Shown piece after piece: positions 10,857 through 23,780 of a stretch of 64,000 nucleotides of DNA. The stretch spans positions 53,713,377 through 53,777,376 of the forward strand of contig CM031604.1 of the NCBI GenBank assembly GCA_018398815.1. The letters run 5' to 3'. The notes under the pieces were generated by a model that searched no databases, had not been told where the DNA came from, and was given only the letters and a program-made list of their open reading frames with translations. Position 1 is the stretch's first letter. Each line of letters begins with the position of its first letter. A program made the position numbers and the translations under genes. The DNA is from Conus ventricosus. Lineage: Eukaryota; Mollusca; Gastropoda; Neogastropoda; Conidae.

Positions 10857-12111
10857 ATGGCTTTGCCAAAGGTTGAGGCGCTGGAGTCACTCGCCCGCCA
10901 GCTTCACGAGCAGTTAAGGCTGCATGGCGTCAAAGCAGCTCTTCATTATGTAAACACCTTCGTATATCCTGCCAGACGTAACTGTTCGGGACTTTTGTCC
11001 TTCGTTGGAGACTTCGCCAAACTGTTTGACCTGTTTCTAGGCGTGTGTGAGAAGATGAACCTGTACTCGCCGCTCGTCGTCTTGTTCTTGAGTGCAGGGC
11101 CGATGTGGGAATCTGCAGCAGAGGATAAAGTATTCTCTTTCGCGTTGCAACTGCTCGACAAGAAGTCGGCGAAACTCTTCCTTGAGTATGCCTTGGAGAG
11201 GAAGGAGTGGATATTTGCCATGTTGATATTACATTCACGGCCGTGGATGGAACCATCGTCTGCATTGGAAACATTGACTCGCCACACTTCCATGAATTCG
11301 TACGCGTTTCCTGTTGCACAAATGTTGTTAAAACGTGCATCGATCAGAAAGCACATGTTATCAGAAATCACGGCATTTTTCATTAAGGTAGGGGACCAGT
11401 CATCGTTTCAGTTAGTACTCAAAAACAATATCATTTCTCTATATGAGGTGATTGGAATAGCAGCCAGCTACGAAAAGGAAGATGGATACGTCCTTGTACC
11501 GGTCTTAAGCATGATCTTGCACTCGTTTAACCGTCTTGGGCCCTGCGTTTCAGGGAGCTCAGAAACATGCTAGTGATGGCGCTGGAGAACGGCCTGTCCA
11601 CTTACCACGCTGCTGTCACGGCCAGTCACTCGCTGAGCAATGTAGAAAGTTCCTTAGAAATCGCCGCTGTTCAGGGTCGTCTTGATGTCGTACAACTTCT
11701 GTACAGAACGGGAGCAACTACGAATGCGGAGGTCTTTGATATTAAAAACTTTCTGGCTGATTTTATACCAGATTTACCGACAGACGATGCCGAAGGGGCC
11801 CAGGAAATGGAGGGCATTCGTCGATATGTGACTTCTGCGGCACTGCGACCCGAAGATTGGAGGAGCTGTGTATCCTGTGCATCTCACACTCCGTCGGCTG
11901 TCGCAATTTGGTGGACCGGGATGCTGCCCTGAGCAACCTTTTTTCACTGCCGCACGAGCCGCGTGAAGAGAGCAGTGACGATGTGAACAGCACATTAAAA
12001 GACAAAGTGCTGTTCACAGATGTCTTGCTGGATTTTCAGTTTGGAACTTCACATCGTGCCAAAGATCGAGATCCGTTCGAGAACACTTGCCTGTGGACAT
12101 CAGGACATTGA
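10857..12111 (+). pseudogene. Array copy B, ankyrin/SOCS-box-like, two frameshifts
   Basis: The start ATG (10,857) gives the same MALPKVEALE N-terminus. Compared with copy A, a base is missing near 11,543 (GGGCCCTGCG for GGGCACGTGCG), so the first frame ends at 11,573. The frame resumes from 11,567 and is broken again near 11,850, where CCC stands for CCCC. The last part, from 11,857 to the stop at 12,111, carries the SOCS-box-like end (MEELCILCISHSVG). The protein would otherwise be full length. Both lesions are single-base deletions, so unpolished consensus errors are a real alternative to true decay. Confidence 0.75.
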
Positions 12112-13192
12112 TGGTTGTGATACTGAAAAAGAGCTGGCCAGTTGCCAGTCGCATGGTTTTGTTGTAATTTACTGTCGGGGGGAAAAGTGAAGAACAAAGA
12201 CATACCCAATTGCGATTCACGTGGTTTTTATTGTAGCTTTTTACTGCACTCTAAAAAATTCAGAGAGACAGTCTTAAACGCCCAGCCTAGTTTGGTCTGT
12301 TTTATTTGTGATTGTCATTAGCTCCACGGTTGGATGCTGATTAGGACACCCTTGATTGTCGTGCCATTGCCTGTGTTTTACTTATGTTTTAGTTGCTCGT
12401 TTGCGAAACATTTCACACTGCTTAGTACAACTGCTGTGTCGGTCAGTCAACTGTCATGTGTTGTTCAGTTGGTGTTTTTAACATCTCATTTTAACATTTT
12501 ACTTTGGATATTGCATTTTTCATTGATTATAAGATTTCTTCTTTAGGCTGCGCATGAAAGTTGGGTATGGGGAAGGCATGCGCATTGCCACAGTACAAAT
12601 AGTCAAGTCGGCAACATTTTCAGACTTACTGTCTTGTCGGCACAGCTGGTCTTTGATGGATTTGTTTGGACTTTATAACGATTGTAAAGCGAAGGACGTA
12701 TATACAGTTTACTCAAATCGTTTGTAAAGATCGCCACGAACTATGTTATATGTAAAAGGACGCTACTTAAACCGATTGAAAATATGGCCATGAAAGAGTA
12801 GTATGTAAATGGAGGCTAACCTTGCTGTGAAATTTTGAGCATTTTGAAAACCCTGATGGAGAATTACAAAGTACATCAATCGTGTACGAGACCTCTCATT
12901 TAAAATCGGAAAAAAATCACAACAGAAATAAAAATAAAAGATGCAAACATACTAGTTTGTCTAAATAGGTCGTCAGATTTCAGCATTATGAACGACATTG
13001 GCAGTGGTGGTGCCTTCACGTGTTTTCTAACGTATGCAGTTTGAGATATTACATTTCAACCATTGCGTTTGACTTGCATTGTCATTATTGCGTTTGATTT
13101 GTTTGCAAATATCCCTGAAGATGACCCAGGATCCTGAATTACTGTGAAAACAGAATTTCAGGACGACTCTTAATGGTATTTTTTTTCTCGAC

Positions 13193-13267
13193 CAGCCGTT
13201 GTGGCGCAGTGGTTTCCGTCGCAGATTCCTGACCGAGAGGTACTGAGTTCGATTCCTATTAGAGCCA
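13193..13267 (+). mobile_element. tRNA-derived SINE head, unit 2
   Basis: A box TGGCGCAGTGG (about 13,202-13,212) and B box GAGTTCGATTCC (13,245-13,256), in the same position relative to the gene as in unit 1. Confidence 0.6.
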
Positions 13268-14641
13268 TTCATTTGTGGGATTTTTCAACCCTGTCTGTCT
13301 TTTACCTTAAGCTGAGTTCGCTGTGGGCTCGACTGACACCAGAACCACACAGTCGTGTTTTACGTACTTAGGGCGATTGAGTTTCACTCAAGTATTTGGA
13401 CCAACTCTATGCATGTCTCTATCCTACAAGCTTAGCTGACACCACGATATGTGATGACAGTAAGCGTAGAGTACAGCCCTGTCATGCAGTCTCATACTGG
13501 AGTGGAAACCAATAGCATCAATTTCATCATTCTCGTTGATCAGCATTAGAAAAAAGTATAAAATTTTGTGCTGTCCTTCATACTCTGCTCTAGTGACCCA
13601 AGTTTCTGTTTCCTCTCCGGGCCTATGTCTTGAATTCGTGTTGAGGTCGCCAGTATAGGTAAGTCAGTGGAGACTGTCATTGTATGGACGTGATGTCGCC
13701 CTCGGGAGGACTCACCTTTTTGACTGATTATATTACAGTTGAAGGTTCTCTGATATAACTGAAAAATTTCCTTACGGGTTATACGTATATAATAGCGCAG
13801 CAATACAGCACACTGTACGTAAGCTAAAATGTTGTCAGCATATCTAGTAGAATTTTAGGCCAAATGCACTTTCCAGATCAGTGAAGACAAGCTTTTTGAT
13901 ATTTCAGTGGTTAAATTGTTGGAGTTTAATTCCAAGGACAGTCTTACTTCTTCCGGAAATCAGAAGGAAATTACAGTATGTAGCACCTGTTACTGTTTTG
14001 AACAGAACTTGCAGGGATCTTGATAGGAATAGACACAAGTAGCCGCATTCTGATTGAGAGTTATAAACTTTCCTTTTAGCCTGTTTTTAAAATCGCATTT
14101 CAGTTATTGCACAAACATGTCCGTGGTCCATTAATGAAATGATCTGAACATAACGAAATCCTTTTTATGATATTTGATTACATATATTTTTTGTTAGTGT
14201 TCCTTTTTTTTCGTCTCGGTGGTTCATCATTAGATGACATCTTTCCTTGTGTGAATGTATGGGGTGGATGGAAGGATAAATGGATGGTGATATGGGTGGA
14301 TGGTTTGAATGATTACATAATATGATGTGAACAGTTTACGCTTTTTTGAATTCTTTAACGATAGCCGTTTCTCCCGTTTCATGTCATTAAGAATGAAACC
14401 CTAGTCAAGATGGCTATCAATCCACAGTGATTGAGAACCCTAATTAAACAACAAACAAGCAGAGGCTAAGGTAAACTGGCTAAATCGAAGTATCGGATGA
14501 AAACATGAAGAACGCTTATGAGTTTTTATAGTTTTCGTTTTAAGGATTGGATAGTACGGCATGCACGGAACCGGGACAGACAAAATCATGACATGACCGG
14601 AAGCTCTTGCTCTGTTGACAGCCACTGAAGAGATCAGTCCC

Positions 14642-15876
14642 ATGGCTTTGCCAAAGGTTGAGGCGCTGGAGTCACTCGCCCGCCAGCTTCACGAGCAGTT
14701 AAGGCTGCATGGCGTCAAAGCAGCTCTTCATTATGAAAACACCTTCGTATATCCTGCCAGGCGTAACTGTTCGGGACTTATCTTTCGTTGGAGACTTCGA
14801 CAAACTGTTTGACCTGTTTCTAGGCGTTTGTGAGAAGATGAACCTGTACTCGCCGCTTGTCATCTCATACTTAAGTACAGGGCCGAGATGGGAATCTGCA
14901 GCAGAAGATAAGGAGTTCTCCTTTGCGTTACAGCTGCTCGACAAGAAATCGGCAGAACTCTTTCTTAGCATGCCTTGGAGATGGAGGAGTTGATTTTTGT
15001 CTTGTTATTACATTCACGTCCGTGGATGGAACCATCGTCTGCATTGGAAATAATGACTCGCCACACCTACATGAACTCGTACGCTTTTTCTGTTGCACAG
15101 ATGTTTTTAAAACGGGGATCGATCAGAAAGCATATTCTGTCAGAAATCATGGCATATTTCATCAAAGAAGGTGACTTGTCATTATTTCAGTTTTTACTCA
15201 AAAACAGTATAATTCCCCTGAATGAGGTGATTGGAATTGGAACCAGCTTCAAAAGGAAGACGGATATGTCCTTGTACCGGTCTTAAGCATGATTTTGCAC
15301 TCGTTCGACCGTCTTGGGCCCCTGCATTTCAGGGAGCTCAGAAAAATGCTAGTGATGGCGCTGGAGAATGGCCTGTCCACATACCACGCTGCCTTCACGA
15401 CCCGTTACTCGCTGAGCAACGTGCAGAGTTCCTTGGAAACTGCTGCTATTCAGGGGCGTGTCGACGTCATACAACTTCTGTACAGAACGGGAGCAACCAC
15501 AAATGCAGAGGTGTTAGAGGTTAAGAACTTTCTGGATGAATTTATGGACGAATTACTGACAGACGATGATGAAGATACCCAGGCGATGGGGGACATTCAT
15601 CAGTATTTGAGTTATGCAGCACGGCGAACCCGACGACTGCGGGAGTTGTGCATCCTGCGCATCTCACACGCCATTGGCTGTCGGAATCTGGTGGACCGGG
15701 ATGCTGCAGTGAGCAACCTTTTTCCACTGCCGTCTGGGCCGCTTGAAGAGAGCAGTGACAATGTGAAATACACATTAAAAGACAAAGTGCTTTTCAAAGA
15801 CGTCTTGCTGGATTTTCAGCTTGGAACTTCACATCGTGCCAAAGATCGAGATCCGCTTGAGAACATTTCCCTGTGA
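14642..15876 (+). pseudogene. Array copy C, ankyrin/SOCS-box-like, four frameshifts
   Basis: The start ATG is at 14,642. Frame breaks relative to copy A lie near 14,780 (bases lost in the GGACTTTTGTCC segment), near 14,968 (a base lost in CTTGAG, giving CTTAG), and near 15,250 (CTTCAAAAGG for CTACATAAAGG). Frames are open between breaks, and the last block (15,289-15,876) encodes the ankyrin-like segment and the SOCS-box-like end (RRLRELCILRISHAIG, then LFPLPSGP and LKDKVLF). Here the LPxxP motif is closer to a Cullin box than in copy A. The break near 15,250 is shared with copy D. The new C-terminus ends KDRDPLENISL. Confidence 0.75.
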
Positions 15877-16517
15877 ACGTCAGGAGACTGGTGACTGTGA
15901 TAGTGAAAAAGAAGTGGGAAATTTTGTTGTAGTTTACTACTGGGAAAATAAGTGAAGAACAGAGGAGCGGCCAGTCGCGATTCACGTGGTTTTTATTATG
16001 ACCATAAAAGGGAGGGAAGTATAAACAGCTTACTCAAACCGATTGTAAAGATCGCCATGAATCACGCTATATGTAAAAGGTGGCTACTTAAACGATTGTA
16101 GATATGGCCATGAACTAGTATGTAAATGGAGGCTAACCTTGCTGTCACATTTTGAGCATTTTGGAAATCCTGATGTAGAATTACAAAAGTACATCAATCG
16201 TGCATGAAACCTGTCATTTAGAATTGGAAAAAAATATACCTGAAATAGAAATGAAAGATGGAAACATACTGACATACTGGTTTGTCCAAACAAGTCGTCA
16301 GATTTCAGCACTATAAAAGACATCAGCAGTGATTTTGCCTTCACGTTTTGTCTAACGTCTGCAGTTCTAGATATTACATTTCAACCATTGCATTTAATTT
16401 GTATTAAATTTATTGCGTTTGTTTGATTGCAAGCATCCTTGAAGATGACCCAGGATCTAGCTGAATTATTGTGAAAAAAAATTTCAGGACGACTCGTACT
16501 GGTATTTTTTTCTCGGC

Positions 16518-16592
16518 GAGCCGTTGTGGCGCTTTGGTTTGCATCGAAGATTCCTGAATGAGAGGTTGTGAGTTTGATTCCTGTTAGAGCCA
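16518..16592 (+). mobile_element. tRNA-derived SINE head, unit 3 (degenerate)
   Basis: Same element as in units 1 and 2, with substitutions in both promoter boxes (TGGCGCTTTGG; GAGTTTGATTCC). The identical changes occur in unit 4, so the two units share a recent ancestor. Confidence 0.55.
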
Positions 16593-17961
16593 TTCATTTG
16601 TGGGATTTTTCAGCCATGGCCGTCTTCTACCTTAAGTTGACTTTGCTCTGGGCTCGATTGAGACCGGAATCACACAGTCGTGTTTTACATACTTTGGAAA
16701 GTTTCGCTCAAGTTGTTCCAAATCTATGCATGTCTCTATTCCTCAAGCTTGACTGACACCACGATATGTGATAACAGTAAGCGTAGAGTACAGTCCTGTC
16801 ATGCAGTCTCAGACTAGAGTGGAAGCCAATAGCGTCGTCTTCATCATTTTCGTTGATCAGCATTAAACAAAAAAGTGTGAAATTTTGTGGCTCTTCATGC
16901 TCCACTCGTATAGTCACCCAAGTTTTGATTTCCTCTCTTAGTCTATAACTTGAAGAATTCGTGTTGAGATAGCCAGTATGGTCAAGTCCATGGAGACTAA
17001 CATTGTATGGACGTAATGGCGCCGCCCGGAGGATTCACCCTTTTGACTGATTATATCACAGTTGCAGGTCCTCCGATATAATTGTAAAATTTGTTTATAG
17101 ATGATATATAATAAAATGCAGCAGTACAGCTCTCTATGTAAGCTAAAATGTTGTTAGTATATCTAATATGATTTTGTATGTTGTCTGCCTGTAATGCAAA
17201 ATGCATTTTCCAGTTCACTGAAAACGACCCTTTTGGTCCTCCAGTGGTTTGTTGGAGGTTAGTTCCGAGGACAGTCTTACTTCTTCCGGAAATCAGAATG
17301 AAAATACAGCATGTAGCACCAGTAACTTTTTTTAAAATCAGAACTTGCAGGGATCGTGATAGGAATAACATTCTAATTGGGAGTCATGCAACTTATCTTT
17401 CAGCCAGTTTACACAATTTCAATCATTGCACAAACATATTCCACTGTCCGGTAATGAACTAATCTGAAAATTCCCTGTATGATATTTGATTACATATATT
17501 TTTTGTTTGTGTCAGTGATTCATTGAATGACATCTTCCCATGTATGTATGTATGGGTGGATGGATGAATAAATGGGTGGTGATATGGGTGGATGGTTTAA
17601 ATGATAATATGATGTCATGTGAACAGTTTACGCTTTTCTGAAGTCTTTAACAATAGCCGTTTCTTCCGTTTTACGTCATGATTTAAGAATGAAACCCTGT
17701 TCAAGATGGCTATCGGTCCACAGTGCCTAAGAACTGTAATTAAACTAATTAAGGCTAATGTAAACTGGCTGAATCCAAATCCAGATTGTCGGATTAAAAA
17801 CATGAACGGTCCTGAGTTTTTATTTTTTATTTTTTAAATTTTTATTTAAAAAAGGTTTTTAAGGATTGGAGTAGTACAGTAAGCACGGAACCAGGACAGA
17901 CAAAATCATGAAATGACCGGAAGCTCTTGCTCTGTTGACAGCCACTGAAGAGATCAGTCCC

Positions 17962-19201
17962 ATGGCTTTGCCAAAGGTTGAGGCGCTGGAGTCACTCGCC
18001 CGCCAGCTTCACGAGCAGTTAAGGCTGCATGGCGTCAAAGCAGCTCTTCATTATGTAAACACCTTCGTATATCCTGCCAGACGTAACTGTTCGGGACTTT
18101 TGTCCTTCGTTGGAGACTTCGACAAACTGTTTGACCTGTTTCTAGGCGTGTGTGAGAAGATGAACCTGTACTCGCCGCTTGTCGTCGTCTCGTACTTAAG
18201 TGCAGCGCCGAGGTGGAAATCTGCAGTAGAAGATAAAAAGTTCTGCTTTGCGTTACAGCTGCTGGACAAGAAGTCGGCAAAACTCTTCCTTGAGCATGCC
18301 TTGGAGAGGAAGGAGTGGATTTTTGTCTTGTTGATATTACATTCACGTCCATGGATGGAACCGTCATCTGGATTGGAAACATTGGCTCGCCACGCCTTTA
18401 TGGAGTCATATGCGTTTCCCGTCGCACAAATATTAAGATGTGGATCGATCAGAAAGCATATTCTGTCAGAAATCATGGCATATTTCATCAAAGAAGGTGA
18501 CTTGTCATTATTTCAGTTTGTACTCAAAAACAGTATAATTCCCCTGAATGAGGTGATTGGAATTGGAACCAGCTTCAAAAGGAAGACGGATATGTCCTTG
18601 TACCGGTCTTAAGCATGATTTTGCACTGTTCGACCGTCTTGGGCCCCTTGCCATTTCAGGGAGCTCAGAAAAATGCTAGTGATGGCGTGGAGGAACGGCC
18701 TGTCCACATACCACGCTGCCTTCACGACCCGTTACTCGCTGAGCAACGTGCAGAGTTCCTTGGAAACTGCTGCTATTCAGGGGCGTGTCGACGTCATACA
18801 ACTTCTGTACAGAACGGGAGCAACACAAATGCAGAGGTGTTAGAGTTAAGAACTTTCTGGATGAATTTATGGACGAATTACTGACAGACGATGATGAAGA
18901 TACCCAGGCGATGGGGGACATTCATCAGTATTTGAGTTATGCAGCACGGCGAACCCGACGACTGCGGGAGTTGTGCATCCTGCACATCTCACACGCCATT
19001 GGCTGTCGGAATCTGGTGGACCGGGATGCTGCAGTGAGCAACCTTTTTCCCATGCCATCTGGGCCGCTTGAAGAGAGCAGTGACAATGTGAAATACACAT
19101 TAAAAGACAAAGTGCTTTTCAAAGACGTCTTGCTGGATTTTCAGCTTGGAACTTCACATCGTGCCAAAGATCGAGATCCGCTTGAGAACATTTCCCTGTG
19201 A
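17962..19201 (+). pseudogene. Array copy D, ankyrin/SOCS-box-like, multiple frameshifts
   Basis: The start ATG is at 17,962. The first frame runs to 18,612, where it ends at the same place as copy C (frameshift near 18,570 in the AGCTTCAAAAGGAAG context). Further indels lie near 18,630-18,650, near 18,686 (GGCGTGGAGGAACGG), near 18,822 (CAACACAAATG) and near 18,845 (TTAGAGTTAAG). The final open block ends at 19,201 and holds the SOCS-box-like C-terminus. It also has one extra Val codon after SPLV compared with the other copies. Confidence 0.75.
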
Positions 19202-20310
19202 ACGTCAGGAGACTGGTGACTGTGATAGTGAAAAAGAAGTGGGAAATTTTGTTGTAGTTTACTACTGGGAAAATAAGTGAAGAACAGAGGAGCGGCCAGT
19301 CGCGATTCACGTGGTTTTTATTATAGCTTTTTATCGTACTCTAAAAGAAAATTCAGAGTAACCATCTAAAAAGCCCAGTCTGTGTGATTGTAGTTATCCA
19401 AATGTTTTTGGATTGATTTACTTTGATTGTCATTAGCTGCATTGTTGGATGCAGTTTAAGATACCCTGAATGGTCGTGTCATTGCCTGTGTTTCACGTAT
19501 TCATATTTTTGGTCGCTCTTGTCTGTAAAACAAGTCGCACTGCTTAGTACAACTGCTGTGTCACTGAATCAGCTGTCCTTTTTTTTCAAGGGTCATTTAA
19601 CAGCTCATTTTCACATTTTACTTTGGAAACTGCATTTTTGTTTGTTAAATGTCTTCTTTAGTCTACACATGAAAGTTGAGTATAGAAAAGGCATGCACAT
19701 TGCCACAGCACAGATATTCAAGTCGGCAAGATTTTCCAGATTTACTCACTCGTCAGCGCAACTGGTCTTTGATGGATTTGTCTGGACTTTGTAATGACCA
19801 TAAAGAGAGGGGAAGTATAAACAGCTTACTCAAACCGATTGTAAAGATCGCCATGAATCACGTCATATGTAAAAGGTGGCTACTTAAACGATTGTAGATA
19901 TGGCCATGAACTAGTATGTAAATGGAGGCTAACCTTGCTGTCACATTTTGAGCATTTTGGAAATCCTGATGTAGAATTACAAAAGTACATCAATCGTGCA
20001 TGAAACCTGTCATTTAGAATTGCAAAAAATTTACCTGAAATAGAAATGAAAGATGGAAACATACTGATATACTGGTTTGTCCAAACAAGTCGTCAGATTT
20101 CAGCACTATAAAAGACATCAGCAGTGATTTTGCCTTCACGTTTTGTCTAACGTCTGCAGTTCTAGATATTACATTTCAACCATTGCATTTAATTTGTATT
20201 AAATTTATTGCGTTTGTTTGATTGCAAGCATCCTTGAAGATGACCCAGGATCTAGATGAATTATTGTGAAAAAAAAATTTCAGGACGACTCGTACTGGTA
20301 TTTTTTTCTC

Positions 20311-20388
20311 GGCGAGCCGTTGTGGCGCTTTGGTTTGCATCGAAGATTCCTGAATGAGAGGTTGTGAGTTTGATTCCTGTTAGAGCCA
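20311..20388 (+). mobile_element. tRNA-derived SINE head, unit 4 (degenerate)
   Basis: Same altered A and B boxes as unit 3, in the same relative position. Confidence 0.55.
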
Positions 20389-20884
20389 TTCATTTGTGGG
20401 ATTTTTCAGCCATGGCCGTCTTCTACCTTAAGTTGACTTTGCTCTGGGCTCGATTGAGACCGGAATCACACAGTTGTGTTTTACATACTTTGGAAAAGTT
20501 TCGCTCAAGTTGTTTGGACCAAATCTATGCATGTCTCTATTCCTCAAGCTTGACTGACACCACGATATGTGATAACAGTAAGCGTAGAGTACAGTCCTGT
20601 CATGCAGTCTCGGACTAGGGTGGAAGCCAATAGCGTCGTCTTCATCATTTTCGTTGATCAGCATTAAACAAAAAAGTGTGAAATTTTGTGGCTCTTCATG
20701 CTCCACTCGTATTAGTCACCCAAGTTTTGATTTCCTCTCTTAGTCTATAACTTGAAGAATTCGTGTTGAGATAGCCAGTATGGTCAAGTCCATGGAGACT
20801 AACATTGTATGGACGTAATGGCGCCGCCCGGAGGATTCACCCTTTTGACTGATTATATCACAGTTGCAGGTCCTCCGATATAAT

Positions 20885-23030
20885 TGTAAAATTTGTTTAT
20901 AGGTGAGATATAATACAATGCAGCAGTACAGCTCTCTATGTAACCTAAAATGTTGTTAGTATATCTAATATGATTTTGTATGTTGTCTGCCTGTAATGCA
21001 AAATGCATTTTCCAGTTCACTGAAAACGACCCTTTTGGTCCTCCAGTGGTTTGTTGGAGGTTAGTTACGAGGACAGTCTTACTTCTTCCGGAACTCAGAA
21101 TGAAAATACAGCATGTAGCACAGTAACTTTTTTAAAATCAGAACTTGCAGGGATCGTGATAGGAATAACATTCTAATTGGGAGTCATGCAACTTATCTTT
21201 CAGCCAGTTTACACAATTTCAGTCATTGCACAAACATATTCCACTGTCCGGTAATGAACTAATCTGAAAATTCCCTGTATGATATTTGATTACATGTATT
21301 TTTTGTTTGTGTCAGTGATTCATTGAATGACATCTTCCCATGTATGTATGTATGTATGGGTGGATGGATGAATAAATGGGTGGTGATATGGGTGGATGGT
21401 TTAAATGATTATATGATGTCATGTGAACAGTTTACGCTTTTCTGAAGTCTTTAACAATAGCCGTTTCTTCCGTTTTACGTCATGATTTAAGAATGAAACC
21501 CTGTTCAAGATGGCTATCGGTCCACAGTGCCAAAGAACTGTAATTAAACTGTAATTAAGGCTAATGTAAACTGGCTGAATCCAAATCCAAATTGTCGGAT
21601 AAAAAACATGAAGAACGGTCCTGAGTTTTTCATTAAAAAAAAAAAATTATTTCAAAAAATGGTTTTAAGGATTGGAGTAGTACAGTAAGCACGGAACCAG
21701 GACAGACAAAATCATGAAATGAACGAAGCTCTTGCTCTGTTGACAGCCACTGAAGAGATCAGTCCCATGGCTTTGCCAAAGGTTGAGGCGCTGGAGTCAC
21801 TCGCCCGCCAGCTTCACGAGCAGTTAAGGCTGCATGGCGTCAAAGCAGCTCTTCATTATGTAAACACCTTCGTATGTCCTGCCAGGCGCAACTGTTCGGG
21901 ACTTTTTGTCCTTCGTCGGAGACGACGACAAACTTTGACCTGTTTATAGGCGTGTGTGAGAAGATGAACCTGTACTCGCCGCTTGTCGTCTCGTACTTGA
22001 GTGCAGCGCCGAGGTGGGAATCTGCAGCAGAAGATAAAAAGTTCTGCTTTGCGTTACAGCTGCTGGACAAGAAGTCGGCAAAACTCTTCCTTGAGCATGC
22101 CTTGGAGAGGAAGGAGTGGATTTTTGTCTTGTTGATATTACATTCACGTCCATGGATGGAACCGTCATGTGGATTGTAAACATTGGCTCGCCACGCCTTT
22201 ATGGAGTCATATGCGTTTCCCGTCGCACAAATATTGAGATGTGGATCGATCAGAAAGCATATTCTGTCAAATCACGGCATTTTTCATCAAAGTAGGGATC
22301 TGTCATCGTTTCAGTTAGTACTAAAAAACAATATCATTCCCCTGAACGAGGTAATTGAAATAGCAGCCAGCAACGAAAACGTAGGCGGATATGTCCTTGT
22401 ACCAATCTTAAGCATGATCTTGGACTCGTTCTTCCGTCTTTGGCCCCCTTGTTTATGGGAGCTCAGAAACATGCTAGTGATGGCGCTGGAGAACGGCCTG
22501 TCCACTTACCACGCCGCTTTCACGGCCATCACTCGCTGAGCAATGTGAAAAGTCCCATAGAAATCGCCGCTCTTCAGGTTCGTGCGGATGTCGTACAACT
22601 TCTGTACAGAACGGGAGCTACCACGAATGCGGAGCTGTTGGACATCGAAAACTTTCTGGATGAATTTATAGCAGATTTACCGACAGACGATGATGAAGAG
22701 GCCCAGGCAATGGAGGACATTCATAGATATGTGAGTTGTGCAGCACGGCAACCTCGAAGACTGCTGGAGCTGTGCATCCTGCGCATCTCGCACGCCATCG
22801 GCTGTCGTAATCTTGTGGACCGGGATGCTGCCGTGAGCAACCTTCTTTCACTGCCGTCTGGTCCGTGTCAAGAGGCCGGTGACCATCCGCACTACACACT
22901 AAAAGACAAAATGCTTTTCAGAGACGCCTTGGTAGATTTTGAACTCGGAACTTCCTTTCGGGCGAAAGACAGAGATCCAGCTGGGTGCACACACGCTGAT
23001 CATGAGAAAGGAAATGCCAGCTGAATAGGG
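20885..23030 (+). repeat. Tandem unit 5 (truncated; no SINE)
   Basis: The upstream region and gene match unit 4 closely, but similarity ends in the last codons of the gene (after AKDRDP). The 3' flank, SINE and tail are absent, so this is the array edge. Confidence 0.8.
21767..23024 (+). pseudogene. Array copy E, ankyrin/SOCS-box-like, nonsense and frameshifts
   Basis: The start ATG is at 21,767. Indels near 21,902-21,935 (an extra T in GGACTTTTTG, then bases lost before TTTGACC) break the frame. It reopens and meets an in-frame stop, TAA at 22,177-22,179, where copies B-D have GAA. It continues in the same frame to about 22,530, where a lost G (GGCCATCACTCG) shifts it again. The last block to 23,024 has an ankyrin-like repeat and a SOCS-box-like end (RRLLELCILRISHAIG, LLSLPSGP, LKDKMLF). 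It ends in a different tail, PAGCTHADHEKGNAS. The stop codon recurs in the noisy copy at 31.6 kb. Confidence 0.75.
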
Positions 23031-23749
23031 TTAACACCAATGTTTTGTTCTCAACAATACTTTTCATTGTAGAGTATAATTTTAGACTGACAAAATGTTT
23101 TAATCCAGGTCGAAAGGGACATGAAAAGCTCAGGAAGACGTTATGAGCATCTGCATTCGAACCTCTTCGTGTCAATCGTAGAGATCAGATGGGGGTTAGA
23201 ACAGAATAAAAAAAATGACACGTCGTTAGAGATGAGACAGATGAGGTAATAAAAAAAAATGTCACTCAAATAGGCATTTTGCAAACTCAAGTTTTTAAAA
23301 AAATAAATGACCCTCTATTTTGTGAAATACGGTTAACGCATGCAAACTGTTTTTTAGAGTGAAATATGAACTTTGAAAACCGTCATGAATTTGTTCCCTG
23401 TTTTACAAGGCAGCTGCTACTCAGTTTTGGACACGATGACTATCACTACGTAATCTGTTTGATCATTCAGTTGATATTACCTTGTTTACAGGTGACTAGG
23501 AAGCTCATGTCTTAATAAATCTATTAGTGTAGTGTTTTAACCTTTTAAAACATCCCTCCCCATCGTCTGCAACCACCTGAGTTCTCGATCAGAAACTTCG
23601 AAGCATTTAGCATGCGTTTCAGAGGCAAGTTTGTCGGCTCATTTTCCTCGTTTCTCCTTTCTGTTGGAACTTCGTTTCACGAGTAAGTACGGTATGTTTT
23701 AAACTGCACTGCTATTGAGGAGCTGGGAAAGAATCAACGAAGACCCCCC

Positions 23750-23780
<31 letters not shown>

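Larger units (their letters stand above)
9980..13754 (+). repeat. Tandem unit 2
   Basis: About 3.78 kb, collinear with unit 1 over upstream region, gene, 3' flank, SINE and tail, with clear divergence outside the gene. It lacks the CT/GT microsatellite of unit 1. Nothing else coding is seen in its flanks. Confidence 0.85.
13755..17069 (+). repeat. Tandem unit 3 (carries a deletion of about 470 bp)
   Basis: Closest to units 4 and 5. Compared with unit 4 it lacks the part equivalent to about 19,325-19,795. The join is near 15,999, where TTTTATTAT runs straight into GACCATAAA. That accounts for its 3.3 kb length against 3.8 kb elsewhere. Confidence 0.85.
17070..20884 (+). repeat. Tandem unit 4
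   Basis: 3.8 kb, nearly identical to unit 3 outside the deletion and to the upstream part of unit 5, so units 3-5 are the youngest duplicates. An A/T-rich low-complexity insertion lies at about 17,820-17,855. No other gene is seen in the flanks. Confidence 0.85.
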
